64,000 bases of DNA. Origin: Owenia fusiformis (lineage: Eukaryota > Annelida > Polychaeta > Sabellida > Oweniidae). The notes under the pieces were generated by a model. It ran no database searches. It saw nothing but the letters and a program-made list of their open reading frames with translations, and was not told the DNA's origin. Below, piece after piece: positions 32,653-43,469 of the stretch. A program made the position numbers and the translations under genes. Position 1 is the stretch's first letter. Every line of letters starts with the position of its first letter. The stretch spans positions 10,540,650 to 10,604,649 of the forward strand of contig CAIIXF020000002.1 in assembly GCA_903813345.2 (NCBI GenBank), written 5' to 3'.

Positions 32653-33303
32653 AGTTGTAGTATGTATTGTATATTAGAGTTTGGTGCAGAGCCCTCCTTG
32701 TAATACGCAATGATACGGGAGAAAGGGCATCATTTGTCAATGTAGGCCGTCCGATGTAGATATGAGAATCTGAAGTCGCTAGTATTGGAGACCCCGTCAA
32801 TATTGTCCTGTTTCTCTCTAGCCCATTAATGAAACCTCTGAGAGTACGTCCATCAAATGTGATAGCAAAGTATTGAAGCGCGTTGTTCACATTAGACAAA
32901 CGGTAGGGCATGTCAAAACCAACAACTCCCTCTGTAGTGTAGATGTTAACCCTATTTGATCCTCCGTCAAAATACAGAAACTCCAACGACCCTGGAATCT
33001 CAAACATCCAACCACGACGCAAAGTATTATTGGTGAATATCCAGGTTTCAATTGTAAACGGATCCGACGTTAATCTATTCAAAATAGTATAATTCGACAA
33101 CACGGTGTAGGCATTTGTCCATTGAATAGGAACTGACAACTGATAATCGGTGATGCTGTCTCCAATAGCGACTCCGTGATGGCGGAAGTTGCTCTTGTCT
33201 CTAACAACTTCTCCATCATAAAGGCGTATGGAGCTTTTTTTGTAGTCATGGAGAAGAACGGTAGCCTCTGTGTTTGGGAATGTATTAAGGTTGTTCGTGT
33301 CAG
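32653..33303 (-). CDS. Exon 21: laminin-G-like/concanavalin-like module
   Basis: A 651-nt phase 1-1 exon with acceptor GTTTTAG and donor ACT|GTACGT. It reads a jelly-roll pattern: DPFTIETWIFTN, then LQYFAITFDGRTLRGFING and DSHIYIGRP. It is nearly the length of exon 16 (654 nt), which carries the other laminin-G-like module. The retroelement's right end lies 58 nt beyond the donor. Confidence 0.8.
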
Positions 33304-33406
33304 CTAAAACAGATTTATTACGTTTTAGTAATGGCTAGAATTTAAAAATGTAAATGAAAATATATGTGAGTGTACTTGGGTTTTGATGAATCATAATTAT
33401 CATTAC

Positions 33407-33604
33407 CTTTACAGTTCAATGGTTCGCCCGTCCAAGTTCCATCACTTGCACATGTTCTTGTCTTATTCCCGTCAATAATGTTAAAATCATTATAACTTCC
33501 ACAATAATAATAAGCAATCGACCCCTCGGCGTATGCTGATGTTATTCCGTTGTTTACATATACTTCAGAGTTTAATCCAGGCTCTGGCTTGGAACAAGTT
33601 ACTT
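33407..33604 (-). CDS. Exon 20: single CCP/sushi module
   Basis: A 198-nt phase 1-1 exon with acceptor TTTCCAG and donor AAAG|GTAATG. It reads VTCSKPEPGL, YYYCGSY, TRTCASDGTWTGEPLNC, which is a complete four-cysteine CCP with its conserved Trp. One exon per CCP is the usual arrangement, in contrast to the fused array in exon 27. Confidence 0.85.
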
Positions 33605-33839
33605 CTGGAAATAGAAAAGAAAATGGGTAAACGCAATGAGTACATGCGTCACATAATCTACAAAGTCGTAGGTGTATCACTTTAGGAACTCAGTGCCCAA
33701 GACTCAGCAAACTTGGCTTCAAAACCGACTGGATTTGGTGACGGTTGGATAGCATCGTCACCAAGATTTCGACCGATCATCAGTCCACATACGCGCAAAT
33801 TTAAAATGAAATCAATTAAATGAATGAATCGAGTCTTAC

Positions 33840-34058
33840 CTGAGAAGTCAAAGTTGTTATTTGTAAAGACTTGTACGTCGCATAAACCAAGTTTCATCAA
33901 CCCTGGACGTCGTAACAAAATGTACCTCCCAACGGCGGAGCAATACATTCTAAGAAATGTAACTGGGTTACTTTTAGAACTCTCAGAGCACAAATCAAAA
34001 AAGCTAGCGTCAGATGTAATATCAGTCCCTACCAGTATTGTAAATGGAGCAACAAGTC
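33840..34058 (-). CDS. Exon 19: C-terminal half of a fucolectin-like discoidin module
   Basis: A 219-nt phase 1-1 exon with acceptor TTTAAG and donor CAG|GTAAGA. It reads APFTILVG, then CSAVGRYILLRRPG and LGLCDVQVF, the C-half of a fucolectin/discoidin fold. It joins directly to exon 18, which supplies the N-half. Confidence 0.8.
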
Positions 34059-34102
34059 CTTAAATAAAATTCAGACAAGCATTTACTACTTTTTATACTT
34101 AC

Positions 34103-35002
34103 ACGTCGCACGAAACTGGGGACAATTAGAGTAACATTATGGCGTCAAAATACCAAAACAATACAATGGGCAGTATAGGGCGCAATCAGTATTATAACGT
34201 CAAAAACGACAGGCGTTACATTTTGTCAAGTTTAGTCAACCTAAAAATAAGATGCTTTATTCTTATCCAATCCTGGTAAAATTCACAGAGCAACAAGATC
34301 TCGAGGACAATATTTCTAAAATGTTTTTGATTTTTGAAAAACGGTCAGGAAATCCACTCAGGGCGTTAGTAAAAATTGATGTGTATTGGATTTGTGGTAA
34401 AAAATCGATGCGTTACATTTTTTCAAGTCTCTAAAAGCAACTCTTATTCTCTTATTATTTGAAAAATAAAGAAATCAGTTATTGTATTGTAAATTTCGCC
34501 ATGACAATATTGTGCAGTTAAATTTTTTTTGAAATCAGACCTAAATTAGAAGGTTAAATAAAGGTAAACTTATTGCTTATCTCCTTCGCCTTCAAAACCT
34601 TACACAATTTTGAAAATCTTAAAAGCGTTCATATAAGACGATTTGAACTGTAGCCGCTAGGCAATTGTGACGTCATAAAAGCACATGTATCAATGAATAA
34701 AATGTGAAATTTTAGTATAATTCTGATCAGTATTTCAAAAGTTATCCCGATTTCAACGAACCATGTAAGCGTGAAATGTTACGCCTTACAGCGTATTTGA
34801 CGATGTCGGAGTACATTTAACTTCAAAAATATGGTAGGTCCCATCACACTTTTCGAGAAAAATAATTTCAGTGAAATGCGAATAAAAAATACTTCAAAAT
34901 GATATATAATGCACATAGTTAGCTTTTTAAATAAGCCAGATATTAACGCTTCAAGCTGAGATTAGCCCGTATTTCCCGAATTGTCCCCAGGTCCGTGCAC
35001 GT
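34103..35002. mobile_element. ~900 bp terminal-inverted-repeat element, copy 2
   Basis: A close relative of 9316-10217, same orientation and same ends. It fills the intron between exons 18 and 19, and so again sits just before a fucolectin C-half exon. Confidence 0.75.
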
Positions 35003-35150
35003 CATAACTGTATTCACACACAACTGGGCAAGGTATATCACATGGCGAGCCAATCAAAACATATCATTGAATAAAAGTGCAGTTAATGTAAGATTGGATG
35101 ATCTTTCCAATGATATATCACACTTGGATATAATGAATCAATCAAATTAC

Positions 35151-35330
35151 CTGGATCCGAAGCAGTTATTTCAACCCTTCCTATATGGTATATCCCCCCT
35201 AGGTCAACTTTAAAATATGGATCAAACTGAGGCGCGATGTCATAACATGTTCCTAGGGAAGCATCGGTCCCGAGATTCGCATCACCATCTTCGTCAGAAC
35301 CAAGAGCCGGCCTGAGGTAGGCTAGGTTCC
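35151..35330 (-). CDS. Exon 18: N-terminal half of a fucolectin-like discoidin module
   Basis: A 180-nt phase 1-1 exon with acceptor TTATTAAG and donor CCAG|GTAATT. It contains no ATG. It reads NLAYLRPALGSDEDGDANLG, then LGTCYDIAP and YFKVDLGGIYHIGRVEI, a clear F5/8C/fucolectin N-half. With exon 19 it completes one module. Confidence 0.82.
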
Positions 35331-36240
35331 CTTAATAAAACAGGATACATGTAATACACAAATAAGATGATGAATCGAAGTAATACCAAAGGATAATGAG
35401 AAACTGCGGAACGTGGTAACATCTTATCAAAATAATATAATCTAATCATTCTAACATGTGTACGAATTTGAAACAATCCGATTAACGGTTTTATTAAAGT
35501 TGTAACAAGGCCTATAGAGGGAAAGAATTTGAGAGGGAAAGAGCCTATCTATTTCAGCATTTAGAAGTACAATTTAAGTTTAACGTTTCAATAAGAGGAG
35601 TCCCACTAATAGATTTTGAAGATATACTACATTTAAAGATTTTAACTGCATGAATTTCAGCTGAAGAAACGTTTATTCAGGGGGTTTCATTATAGATAAT
35701 GAAAATAGATGTTAGCCTTGATTGTTCAACCTTGAACTGAAAACACTTGGTAATCTGTTACTTGTCTACAAGATTAATGAAAACTAATTGGATGTTTGTT
35801 TTATCAGCTCTAGAACGTGGTACATTTTAATACGTGTTCGGCTTTGCATAATCTACATTCTGTTGTGACGCATATGAAGAATTGTCATGTGAAGTCGCAC
35901 TGATACTAATGCCTGAGTCGCTCCGATTTATCAACCGGCGGCCGGCCGATTGAGTATTTTGTTCAAAATTGTACAATTTTGACCAGGATATTCAATCGGC
36001 CGGGCGCCGGCCGATGAAACGGAGCAAATGTAACTCAGGCATTACACTCTGCTATACCCAACCCCTAGATATGCATAAGATACTCTGTTTGTCTTATTGT
36101 TTTATTTAGTGTATTATTCTATCATCCAAGAAACCATTAATAAGGAACGGGACAAATAAAAACAAATAACACAATCATTACTAATAAGCCAAATGGGTTG
36201 ATCATGAACACCAAATGCAAGGTATAGTAGAGTGACTTAC
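35331..36240 (-). other. Intron 17
   Basis: Apart from the palindromic element at 35909-36042, I see nothing recognisable here. Confidence 0.45.
35909..36042. mobile_element. 134-bp GC-rich palindromic MITE
   Basis: The ends ATGCCTGAG/CTCAGGCAT are inverted and flanked by TA. The arms continue as CGGAGC-type and GGCCGGCCGAT-type inverted segments, so the whole piece can fold into a hairpin. TA flanks suggest a Tc1/mariner-mobilised MITE. Confidence 0.75.
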
Positions 36241-36444
36241 TTTGACAGTTATAGTTCCTTGACGATGTAGCTGCATCAGTGGGTTCATATTCCCAGTTGC
36301 TAGAGCTAGTATTACATCTGAGTGTATACTTATTCATTGCACTGTAGCCAGAATCACAGCTGTAGGATACACTAGGAATACTGCCGACATAGTAAGTATG
36401 GAACATCTGGCCCTCAGCTACCGGGAAATCCCCACATGCTTGAG
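36241..36444 (-). CDS. Exon 17: single CCP/sushi module
   Basis: A 204-nt phase 1-1 exon with acceptor ATTTCAG and donor CAAA|GTAAGT. It reads AQACGDFPVAEGQ, SYSCDSGYSAMN, LRCNTSSSNWEYEP, NYNC, a CCP with all four cysteines and an extended last loop. Confidence 0.8.
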
Positions 36445-36553
36445 CTGAAATAGATATGTAAGCGCATGTGTCAACGGGAAAATACAAAAAATGCAACGCC
36501 TTTAACACAGTTATATACGAGACTATACCGATGTTGAAGACAATTTAACTTAC

Positions 36554-37207
36554 TGATATATTCCATATTGAGGTGCTCAATGAAATCACCACTCTTGACT
36601 CCATCCCAAAATAATAATTCATCAATACGATGTTTGAGCATGTGATCTCCAAGAACTGATGCCATATTAAGTTGATTGTCGTGAACGCTTTGGGTGACTG
36701 CTATTACAGTTGGTTCACCACTTTTGGTAAATTTGCCATTTTTGTAAATATACAAAAATCCATTTGGTTCCCAGACGAAGCAAAGATGGTTCCAGTGTCC
36801 AATGGGCATATCTACCCCAGCGCTCCATTGGTGGGTTGAGTTTGTAATAGAGGCACTGGCCCAATCGGATATTCTAATATCGAAGCCTTCGTAGGTTGGA
36901 CTACTTGTATGTTTGTTATTCAGGCTTAGTTCATATGGCTTGGATATTTCCGACTGAACCAGAAAACATATCGTTAAACCATTATTGCAGTTAGCTATAT
37001 CAGCCATGCAGGTGTCGGACTTAAGATGAAATGAGACACGTGCGTAATTTTGGAAATATGTTGCGTTTCCCACGATGCCTTCATTAGCATCGACACTATA
37101 AGAAGTGTTTGTAGTCCGGTCGTCGCGTGATATGTTGCCGTTTAGGTCGCCTAATAAAGTTTGTCCAGCGATATGCTCCATCGGAAATTGGTGAAACTGT
37201 TCTGCAT
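36554..37207 (-). CDS. Exon 16: laminin-G-like/concanavalin-like module
   Basis: A 654-nt phase 1-1 exon with acceptor AAATTAG and donor ATCA|GTAAGT. It reads a jelly-roll pattern including GDLNGNISRD, CMADIANCNNGLTICFLV, HWNHLCFVW and IDELLFWDG, as in LamG-like modules of adhesion receptors. Several N-glycosylation sequons are present. Confidence 0.8.
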
Positions 37208-37336
37208 CTAATTTAAAAAAAACATTTTTGTCATACATACATTGGTTGGATTCACAGAAACACTTTCCGATTATCTTATCTCGACATAATAGGCAGTGCT
37301 TACACCCTACAGCCCTTAGGTTAGTGAGCATATTTA

Positions 37337-37774
37337 AGCCCGGTATACACCAATGGGGCAAGTTGGGACCTCCATAGACTTAACATTGCGTGGGACCTCG
37401 TGGGACCTTTTGGGATTTTGCCCCATGAAGTCCGTGGGACTCCATGGGACTCCGTGGGATTTTGCCCCATCTTGCCCCATCGAGTCCCACGAGGTCCCAT
37501 GAAGTCCCACGTGGGACTCGGTGGGACTCGATGGGGCAAGATGGGGCAAGATGGGGCAAAATCCCACGAAGTCCCATGGAGTCCCATCAAGAATGAACAT
37601 GTTCATTCTTTCCATGGGGCATCGTGGGATTTTCGATAATATGACGTGTTGTGTGAAGCCCGACATACACCAATGGGGCACGGTGGGATTTGATGGGACT
37701 CCATGGGGCTTGATGGGACTCCATGGGGCACGGTGGGGCAAGTGGGATTTTGCCCCATTGGTGTATACCGGGCT
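37337..37774. mobile_element. 438-bp G-rich foldback element, TTA target duplication
   Basis: The ends AGCCCGGTATACACCAATGG and its complement are inverted, and TTA flanks both sides (37334-37336, 37775-37777), as for PIF/Harbinger-type elements. The inside is a maze of TGGGGCA and GTGGGACTC units on both strands, strongly palindromic. A 103-bp relative lies at 43050-43152. Open frames here are by-products of the repeats. Confidence 0.85.
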
Positions 37775-37932
37775 TTACCGATGCGTTTGCAATTTTGCTA
37801 AATTATGATTTTGCCGAATACATTTTTTCAAATCATTTTCAATTGATGAGAAAAAGCTTAATTTTGATATCATGAAATTAACACAAAATAAAGATAAAAA
37901 CAATGAACAATTTTGCTTAGTCGGACACCCAC

Positions 37933-38175
37933 CACATCTTTCAACTACCAACACTCCACTTTTATCGAGGTAGTTGTAGTCACTGTTAATTTTAACGTCC
38001 GTATGTTTTTTGCAGCTGTAATCCTCATCGTCATAGAACGCCGCCATACAACTCGCGTCATACATACAATTAAACCTACATTCGTGGTACGTAACGTTGA
38101 CGCTCACAATCCCCATCGTTTCCTCAGTCAAACTCCCACCAACATGGGTATCAAGTGAACACATCGACTTTGATT
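37933..38175 (-). CDS. Exon 15: PAN/Apple module (alternative gene start)
   Basis: As an internal exon it is 243 nt, phase 1-1, with acceptor AATTTTAG and donor TGTG|GTGGGT. It reads a PAN module: CSLDTHVGG, HECRFNCMYDASCMAAFYDD, YSCKKHTD, RCG. Upstream the frame stays open to an ATG at 38239, and the added residues (KALCIALNCFVIL) look like a signal peptide. A gene or alternative promoter could therefore start here. The acceptor and phase fit an internal exon equally well. Confidence 0.75.
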
Positions 38176-38745
38176 CTAAAATTACAAAACAATTCAATGC
38201 GATACACAAAGCCTTGAATTTGGTACGCATTTGCATCATTTTACGAATTAATAGTATTTGTACTGCTAGAAGGACTATATCCTGCTAAATTAAAACTAAC
38301 AAGTTGAGAGAGGCAAGTAAAATGGTTGAATAATATTTGCATTAATGGACGACTTTTGTACATCATTGACAATCTATAGCTATTGAAAGTAATAGCGCTG
38401 TAACATTCATCACACGTTGACACATTTTTGGGATTGGATTGAGTTTGTGATGCTTCATGATTTAGCATTCATATGTACGTATATAGCAAAGTGCAAAAAT
38501 GTATTTTGAAATGTTATTTGAAAGAATATACTTAATTCTTTAAGTCTAAAAGCATTTAAAAGTTACAAAAAATTTTATGAAATACAATTTTCATCAAAGA
38601 AATTTTTCCATTAAATGAGGTTTACATTTTGTCATAAAAATTTCATAACATATTTACAAATACATGATTATATATAAACTCATGCAGAAGCACAACAGCA
38701 AATGAGATGATGAAACATTAATTAATAAGATGTTACGCATCCTAC

Positions 38746-38964
38746 CGCAATTCTTGGTGTATGAAATTGTGTCTGGTCTACTAATTAACGTCCCTTCATC
38801 TTTGAATATTAAGCAAATACTCTCATAATATGACGCCGCTACGCAGAAGCGATAATCCATGCATATCTGCGAACACTGCTCGGGTGAGAACACTTCATAT
38901 TCAAAAAACACATTGACATTTGTAATCAATGTTTCAGTCTTTTTTTCCATTTCACATAATACGC
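38746..38964 (-). CDS. Exon 14: PAN/Apple module
   Basis: A 219-nt phase 1-1 exon with acceptor TTTTCAG and donor TGCG|GTAGGA. It reads VLCEMEKKTET, QCSQICMDYRFCVAASYYES, ICLIFKDEG, NCG, with the C..C....C and Y spacing of PAN domains. Confidence 0.75.
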
Positions 38965-39926
38965 CTGAAAATATATCGAGTAAAAAATAATCAAATCGTT
39001 TTTGGCTTGCGCAATTAATGCTCCGCCTCATCTAAATTATGTTTTTAGAATGTTCGAATGTCAGAGATGTTGAAAGACCGTGTGTCGATATTGAATGTTG
39101 ATGTAACCAGGTTACAAAGGACCTTATACACCCTCCATTGGGATCTCCCCATGAGAAAAAAATAATTCATCTGATTTTTCAAAATGAGTTTTCTGATTTA
39201 ATTATAACATTTATATGCACACTAGAATCTTGTTGACCTATATTCAGCACTGTATTGATGTATAGGCCACTTATTAAGGTCATAATTCAATCATGAAGTG
39301 TAGAGGCATATGATTCCAAACCAGGAAGTATTTTTGTGTCTGTCAAAATCCATTTGCATCCTACGCATCCCTACATCTTATGTTACTACATAATGAAATA
39401 AAATAGTATATTCTTTGGTTTTACAAAGTTGTATGAATTTTGATAAGTGTAAAAGTTGTTTTTGGAGCATTTATAGCCATTCTATAGCCATTTTGTAGGG
39501 AAAAAGATGATGAAAAAATGTACAATCTTTTAATCGATTGCAAACTTCATATTTGCACATTTGATGAGATTTAAACCAATAGTGTCATATTGTGAAATTA
39601 TTAAGTTTGCAATCGATTCAGGTCATAGTGTATTTTTGGTATTTTTGTGATAATCAATAGATGATGAACAGCCCCATGTAAGTCAATACAACCTCACTAA
39701 ACTAAATGGCCCCTATCTCAGCCTATGTGTGCCCGAGCACTTTAATATTTTCCAAAGAGTTATATGACATTCTATTCTTCATGTTACACCTAAGAATTAT
39801 TCATTTTGACCATAGGGGTATTTGCCAATAAATGCACCTCTTCCTTTAAGGTACATATTATGATAAGGTCACGGATTTTAAGAGAACATATAGGTGGCGG
39901 ATAAGGTAACTAGACATTTACACCCA
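38965..39926 (-). other. Intron 13, left part, nothing recognised
   Basis: AT-rich sequence without a splice-bounded frame or clear repeat borders. Confidence 0.45.
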
Positions 39927-40599
39927 GTCACATTTGTCGTATGGCGGCCGTACGTCGACCGCAGATCAATTAAATCATTTGAATTCATTAAATCAATGAA
40001 TTTCTGCGGCGAGCGTTGAAAAACTACGCTTGCCTTGCGGTCTCCGTACTGCGTATCCAGTTTTTCACAGGCCACAGGGAGTTCGTAGAAATTATAACTC
40101 GGAGTTATAATATTTGTTCATTGCTGCGGTCCCCGTTGCCAGACCGCAGAAAGGTTAAACGATGGCCGCACGTCGGGCTTACGTTGACCTGTGTCTGCCA
40201 CAGTGTTTTGATGGGTTATATACATTTGGAAACAGTTTTTAGGTCAGGTTTGCTGACATATCTTTGCTCTGAACACAACGCAATAGGTATGATGTTTGAT
40301 GTAATACCATAGCAACCTATACTACAAAAGATTTAGTTACTAATGGTCAATGTAACATTCAACACTTTTTATTTGATAATCTATCATAGCACTATAAATA
40401 ACATTATTTATGAATTATGCTGATGTAAATAAATTAAAAATAGGTATAACGTTTATCAACAGAAATTCAAAATTCGTGGTGCGGCGGCCGCAGGAAATGT
40501 GACTTCAAAAAAAATCGACCGCAGATATTCCACGGCGAGCGTAGAAATGTTACTGGCCGCAGAAATGATAGATCGTACGATCGCCGTAGGAAATGTGAC
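39927..40599. mobile_element. Inverted-repeat element with GC-rich ends
   Basis: The left end GTCACATTTGTCGTATGGCG and the right end (reverse strand GTCACATTTCCTACGGCG) match, followed by GTACG-rich segments. Internal GCGGCCGC and GACCGCAGA motifs recur, for example near 40480-40520. No transposase is seen. Confidence 0.6.
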
Positions 40600-40909
40600 G
40601 GGGGTGCTACACATCTTTCAAAAAACTGTGTTCTCAGCTTTTAAATACATAAATGAATCTCTTTGTCTACATATTGATAGTAGGTACCAACATTCTTACT
40701 TTGCTGATCATATACATTACCTTCGCTATTGCCTATTATCTCCTCGTCTGAAAAAGGTAAATGTAAAAGTTAATCGTAATTGTAAAGTTATTATTTAATT
40801 TTTTAAACCTAAATACCTAATTATGAACAATTCAAAAATTCATTATCTTTGCCCTCTCTCTAATTTCTGATGGTTATTTTTTCCCCCAATGTGTTAAATG
40901 TTGTCTCAC

Positions 40910-41122
40910 CGCATGTTGCTACGGAGCATTCCTCTGTGGTGGTGGTGTTAGCACCAGCCCCGTCTACGAAACACCAAACAATATCTTTATCCGAAGAGCG
41001 GCAATAATTGTGAAGTTCAGCTAGTGAGGAGACTCCCTCGGCAACGTCAGAGGAGAATAGCTGGATGTCGTTGTATTCATGGGAATTGGGGGTCTGTGTA
41101 TCCCAACGTTGACACGTTCGAC
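40910..41122 (-). CDS. Exon 13: C-terminal part of a kringle domain
   Basis: A 213-nt phase 1-1 exon with acceptor ATATATAG and donor TGCG|GTGAGA. It reads RTCQRWDTQTPNSHEY, then HNYCRSSDKDIVWCFV and EECSVATC, the last two thirds of a kringle. The preceding exon ends in RTTRS plus the first base of Gly, so the split falls at the usual SG/RTCQRW kringle intron position. Confidence 0.85.
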
Positions 41123-41469
41123 CTATATATGGATTAACAATTCACAACACATATGATTCGTGTAAGGAATCTAAAATTGTTCATATATTGTTTACTTTCC
41201 AGAAATATCTTGTATAGATCTGTTTTATTTTTTGATTATCATTTAGAAATCGCCATTTACACACATTACTTTGAATTATTTTTAATTAAATGTTTTCGTA
41301 ACTTAAAACCAGCGCTTTGATTTTTTGATACTCATTGATTTTCATTTGATTTTCGGCAAAAATGTTTGCAGTTATTTCACTACTAATTACAACAATATTA
41401 ACTTATCATGTATATTTAGCATTCGCCTGCTAATCCGACTCTTACAGATACATCTTCTTACGATAAAAA
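41123..41469 (-). other. Intron 12, nothing recognised
   Basis: AT-rich sequence between the kringle exons before the repeat at 41470. Confidence 0.45.
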
Positions 41470-41710
41470 GACATAAATAAAGCATTAACATGAGAAAATG
41501 TCACCATTTAGGTACTCACAATATCATGAGTTCAATCTTAAGTCAGATTTGTACTTCTGAGATTTTGAAGATGATTTTGAAAAAAGAAGCCAATCTAAAC
41601 AGTATTTATAAGTTATTGGAAGTTGTAAGAATTTGTTACAGACGCAAGCCACCGTCACAAAAACGAAGACAATAACAATATGTCACCACTTTTGGTGGTG
41701 ACATAATCAC
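41470..41710. mobile_element. Short copy of a hairpin-ended repeat family
   Basis: It shares its start ('gcattaacatga...aaaatgtca') and end with the larger copy at 43470-44790. The end carries a perfect hairpin TGTCACCAC/GTGGTGACA (41681-41703) followed by TAAT. This copy has no minisatellite core. It lies in intron 12. Confidence 0.7.
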
Positions 41711-41760
41711 AGGATATTCTTTAAAAAAACCTTGGGCTAAGTAGTGATTTAAAATTGAAC

Positions 41761-41835
41761 CTGAACGTGTTGTTCTTATTTTTCCTGTGTAGGACTCCGG
41801 TACGCCATCTACCATACAATGTTTACTCTTGTGAC
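41761..41835 (-). CDS. Exon 12: N-terminal part of the second kringle domain
   Basis: A 75-nt phase 1-1 exon with acceptor TTGCTAG and donor TCAG|GTTCAA. It reads HCMVDGVPESYTGKIRTTRS, the standard kringle opening (C...Y.G...T.SG). Together with exon 13 all six kringle cysteines are present. The short exon has correct phase and matches a known intron position in kringles, which supports it. Confidence 0.85.
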
Positions 41836-42026
41836 CTAGCAAGAATACAAAATATTACAACGTACTTATTTGCATTTATGTTATCACTATATTCTCCTTC
41901 AGGAAACCTAGTTTTTACTCTATCCATATCTTTAAATTTTCCATTTATATGTATAGTGTACTTGAATTCGTGACGTTTTCTCTCTTAAATTAAAAATAAC
42001 TCAATTTGAATGGGGTTATTATTATA

Positions 42027-42130
42027 CAAAGAATTTCACCCTGCTTGCAGCGAGAAGACGGACCGGTTCGGGGCAATCTGCTTGCAGCGAGAAGACGGAC
42101 CGGTTCGGGGCAATAGCTGATGAAATTCTT
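42027..42130. repeat. 37-bp perfect tandem duplication inside an inverted repeat
   Basis: The unit 'ctgcttgcagcgagaagacg' plus 'gaccggttcggggcaat' occurs twice without change (42041-42077, 42078-42114). CAAAGAATTTCA and TGAAATTCTTTG flank it as a perfect 12-bp inverted repeat. Confidence 0.85.
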
Positions 42131-42693
42131 TGTCACAAAGTTTGGCATTTTTTATAAAATCAAACGCGCGTCATTGAAACTCACAAGATGTAAATAGCAT
42201 GTCATTTACATCATACCTTGATGGGGAAAAATAGATCTTATATGTTAGAAGTACTAAATAAAAGTTATCGTGAAAATGAGACAGTCGTTCTCGAGAGAAA
42301 AGAGCATAAATGCGCATTTAGAGAGTTTTGGTCCGTTTAAAAATCTGTAAAAAATTGGGGTACTTAAACGCATCGGGATGCATCATATATTTCAAATTAG
42401 ACACGAGGAAGTCAATATTGAGCAAGTTATGGCTGTTTTAAATTCAAATAAAACCGTTAACCCGTACCGGTCCAGCTTTTGACCCGTACCGGTCAATTTT
42501 CGTTAGCTGCGTATACCAAGGGTGTTTTAATGATTTCATTTATTCATCAATTAGTCCTTCTACTCTCTTATATAACAATCCCAAAGAAAACAAAGGAAGA
42601 GGGTTAAGGCAGAATTGAGTTTATTCCTATCTTGGTAATATCCATTATAACAAACAAACCTCATTCTACGTGGATCATGAAAACACATATTAC
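42131..42693 (-). other. Intron 11, nothing further recognised
   Basis: Contains two 'cccgtaccggtc' motifs near 42463 and 42482. No exon seen. Confidence 0.4.
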
Positions 42694-42870
42694 CTGTGAT
42701 ACCTGTAGCTACTGGTATCGTACTGAAGCCAGTTGAGAAGACGCTGTTTCTGTAGCCTCCTCCGCATGTAGATCTACCATCTCCACAAAGCATGTTACAG
42801 TCTCCGTTTTTGGATATTCCATATTTTCCAAACATCGTACCACAGAAGCAGTGACGACTATACTGCAAAC
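42694..42870 (-). CDS. Exon 11: C-terminal half of a WSC domain
   Basis: A phase-1 start at 42870 follows acceptor ATAAAAG. It reads LQYSRHCFCGTMFGKYG, then GDCNMLCGDGRSTCGGGYRN, the second half of a WSC carbohydrate-binding-type domain. Exon 10 ends AYAYAG-type, so the join gives the usual 'YAGLQ...C.CG'. Two donors nine bases apart (ACAG|GTATCA at 42703 and ACAG|GTAATA at 42694) both keep phase, so the end is uncertain by three residues. Confidence 0.85.
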
Positions 42871-43049
42871 CTTTTATTTAAAAAACGTATATAATTAAAT
42901 GTTTCACTAATACGATACGAATTCAAGAACTGACATTTCTCAACTGTCGGGTTACTTTTTATAATATTTAATATTTTCCAGGTTTCAGTTTACAAATGGG
43001 TTAGATTTTCTAGATCCATTTTAGGCTCGTGTACCATATTCAATACTTA

Positions 43050-43152
43050 ATCCCGTATACATCAATAGGACATAATCCCAAAAGTCCCACGAGTCCCACG
43101 CAATGTTAAGTCTATGGAGGTCCCGACTTGCCCCATTAGAGTATACTAGGCT
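43050..43152. mobile_element. 103-bp relative of the G-rich TTA element
   Basis: Read on the minus strand it starts AGCCTAGTATACTCTAATGG and continues 'gggacctccatagacttaac' as in the 438-bp element. TTA flanks both ends (43047-43049, 43153-43155). It seems to be the short basic form of the family, in inverted orientation. Confidence 0.8.
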
Positions 43153-43469
43153 TTATGACCCATAATCCGAACGACGTCACTTTTGTAACAGTAAAAAGGG
43201 TAGAGATTAAAAAGTGGATTGGATCGAATGAATTGGATTCATGTAAAAGGTGGATTGGATCCGGAATCATCAAAATATGGAGTTTCTTTAAGTTTTTGTT
43301 CTGTTTTTTTAGATCACTTGGGTCCCTTTGAGGAATCGAATTGAGCAACTAACAAATATATACTCCAATTAGACGATAGATGCTCCGTATGTATTTAGCT
43401 GATTTCACTTGTAAACTTGGAACTAATAAGAAAGTACTGGGTACCAGGCCACCCTTCTAGCCAATCCAA

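Noticed and set aside
37321-37808. Six overlapping frames with 'HGVPWSP'-type repeats
   Set aside because: All lie within the G-rich foldback element and arise from its repeated units on both strands.
39878-40798. Several 65-99-codon frames on both strands
   Set aside because: Inside or next to the GC-ended inverted-repeat element, with no recognisable domain or splice-site support.
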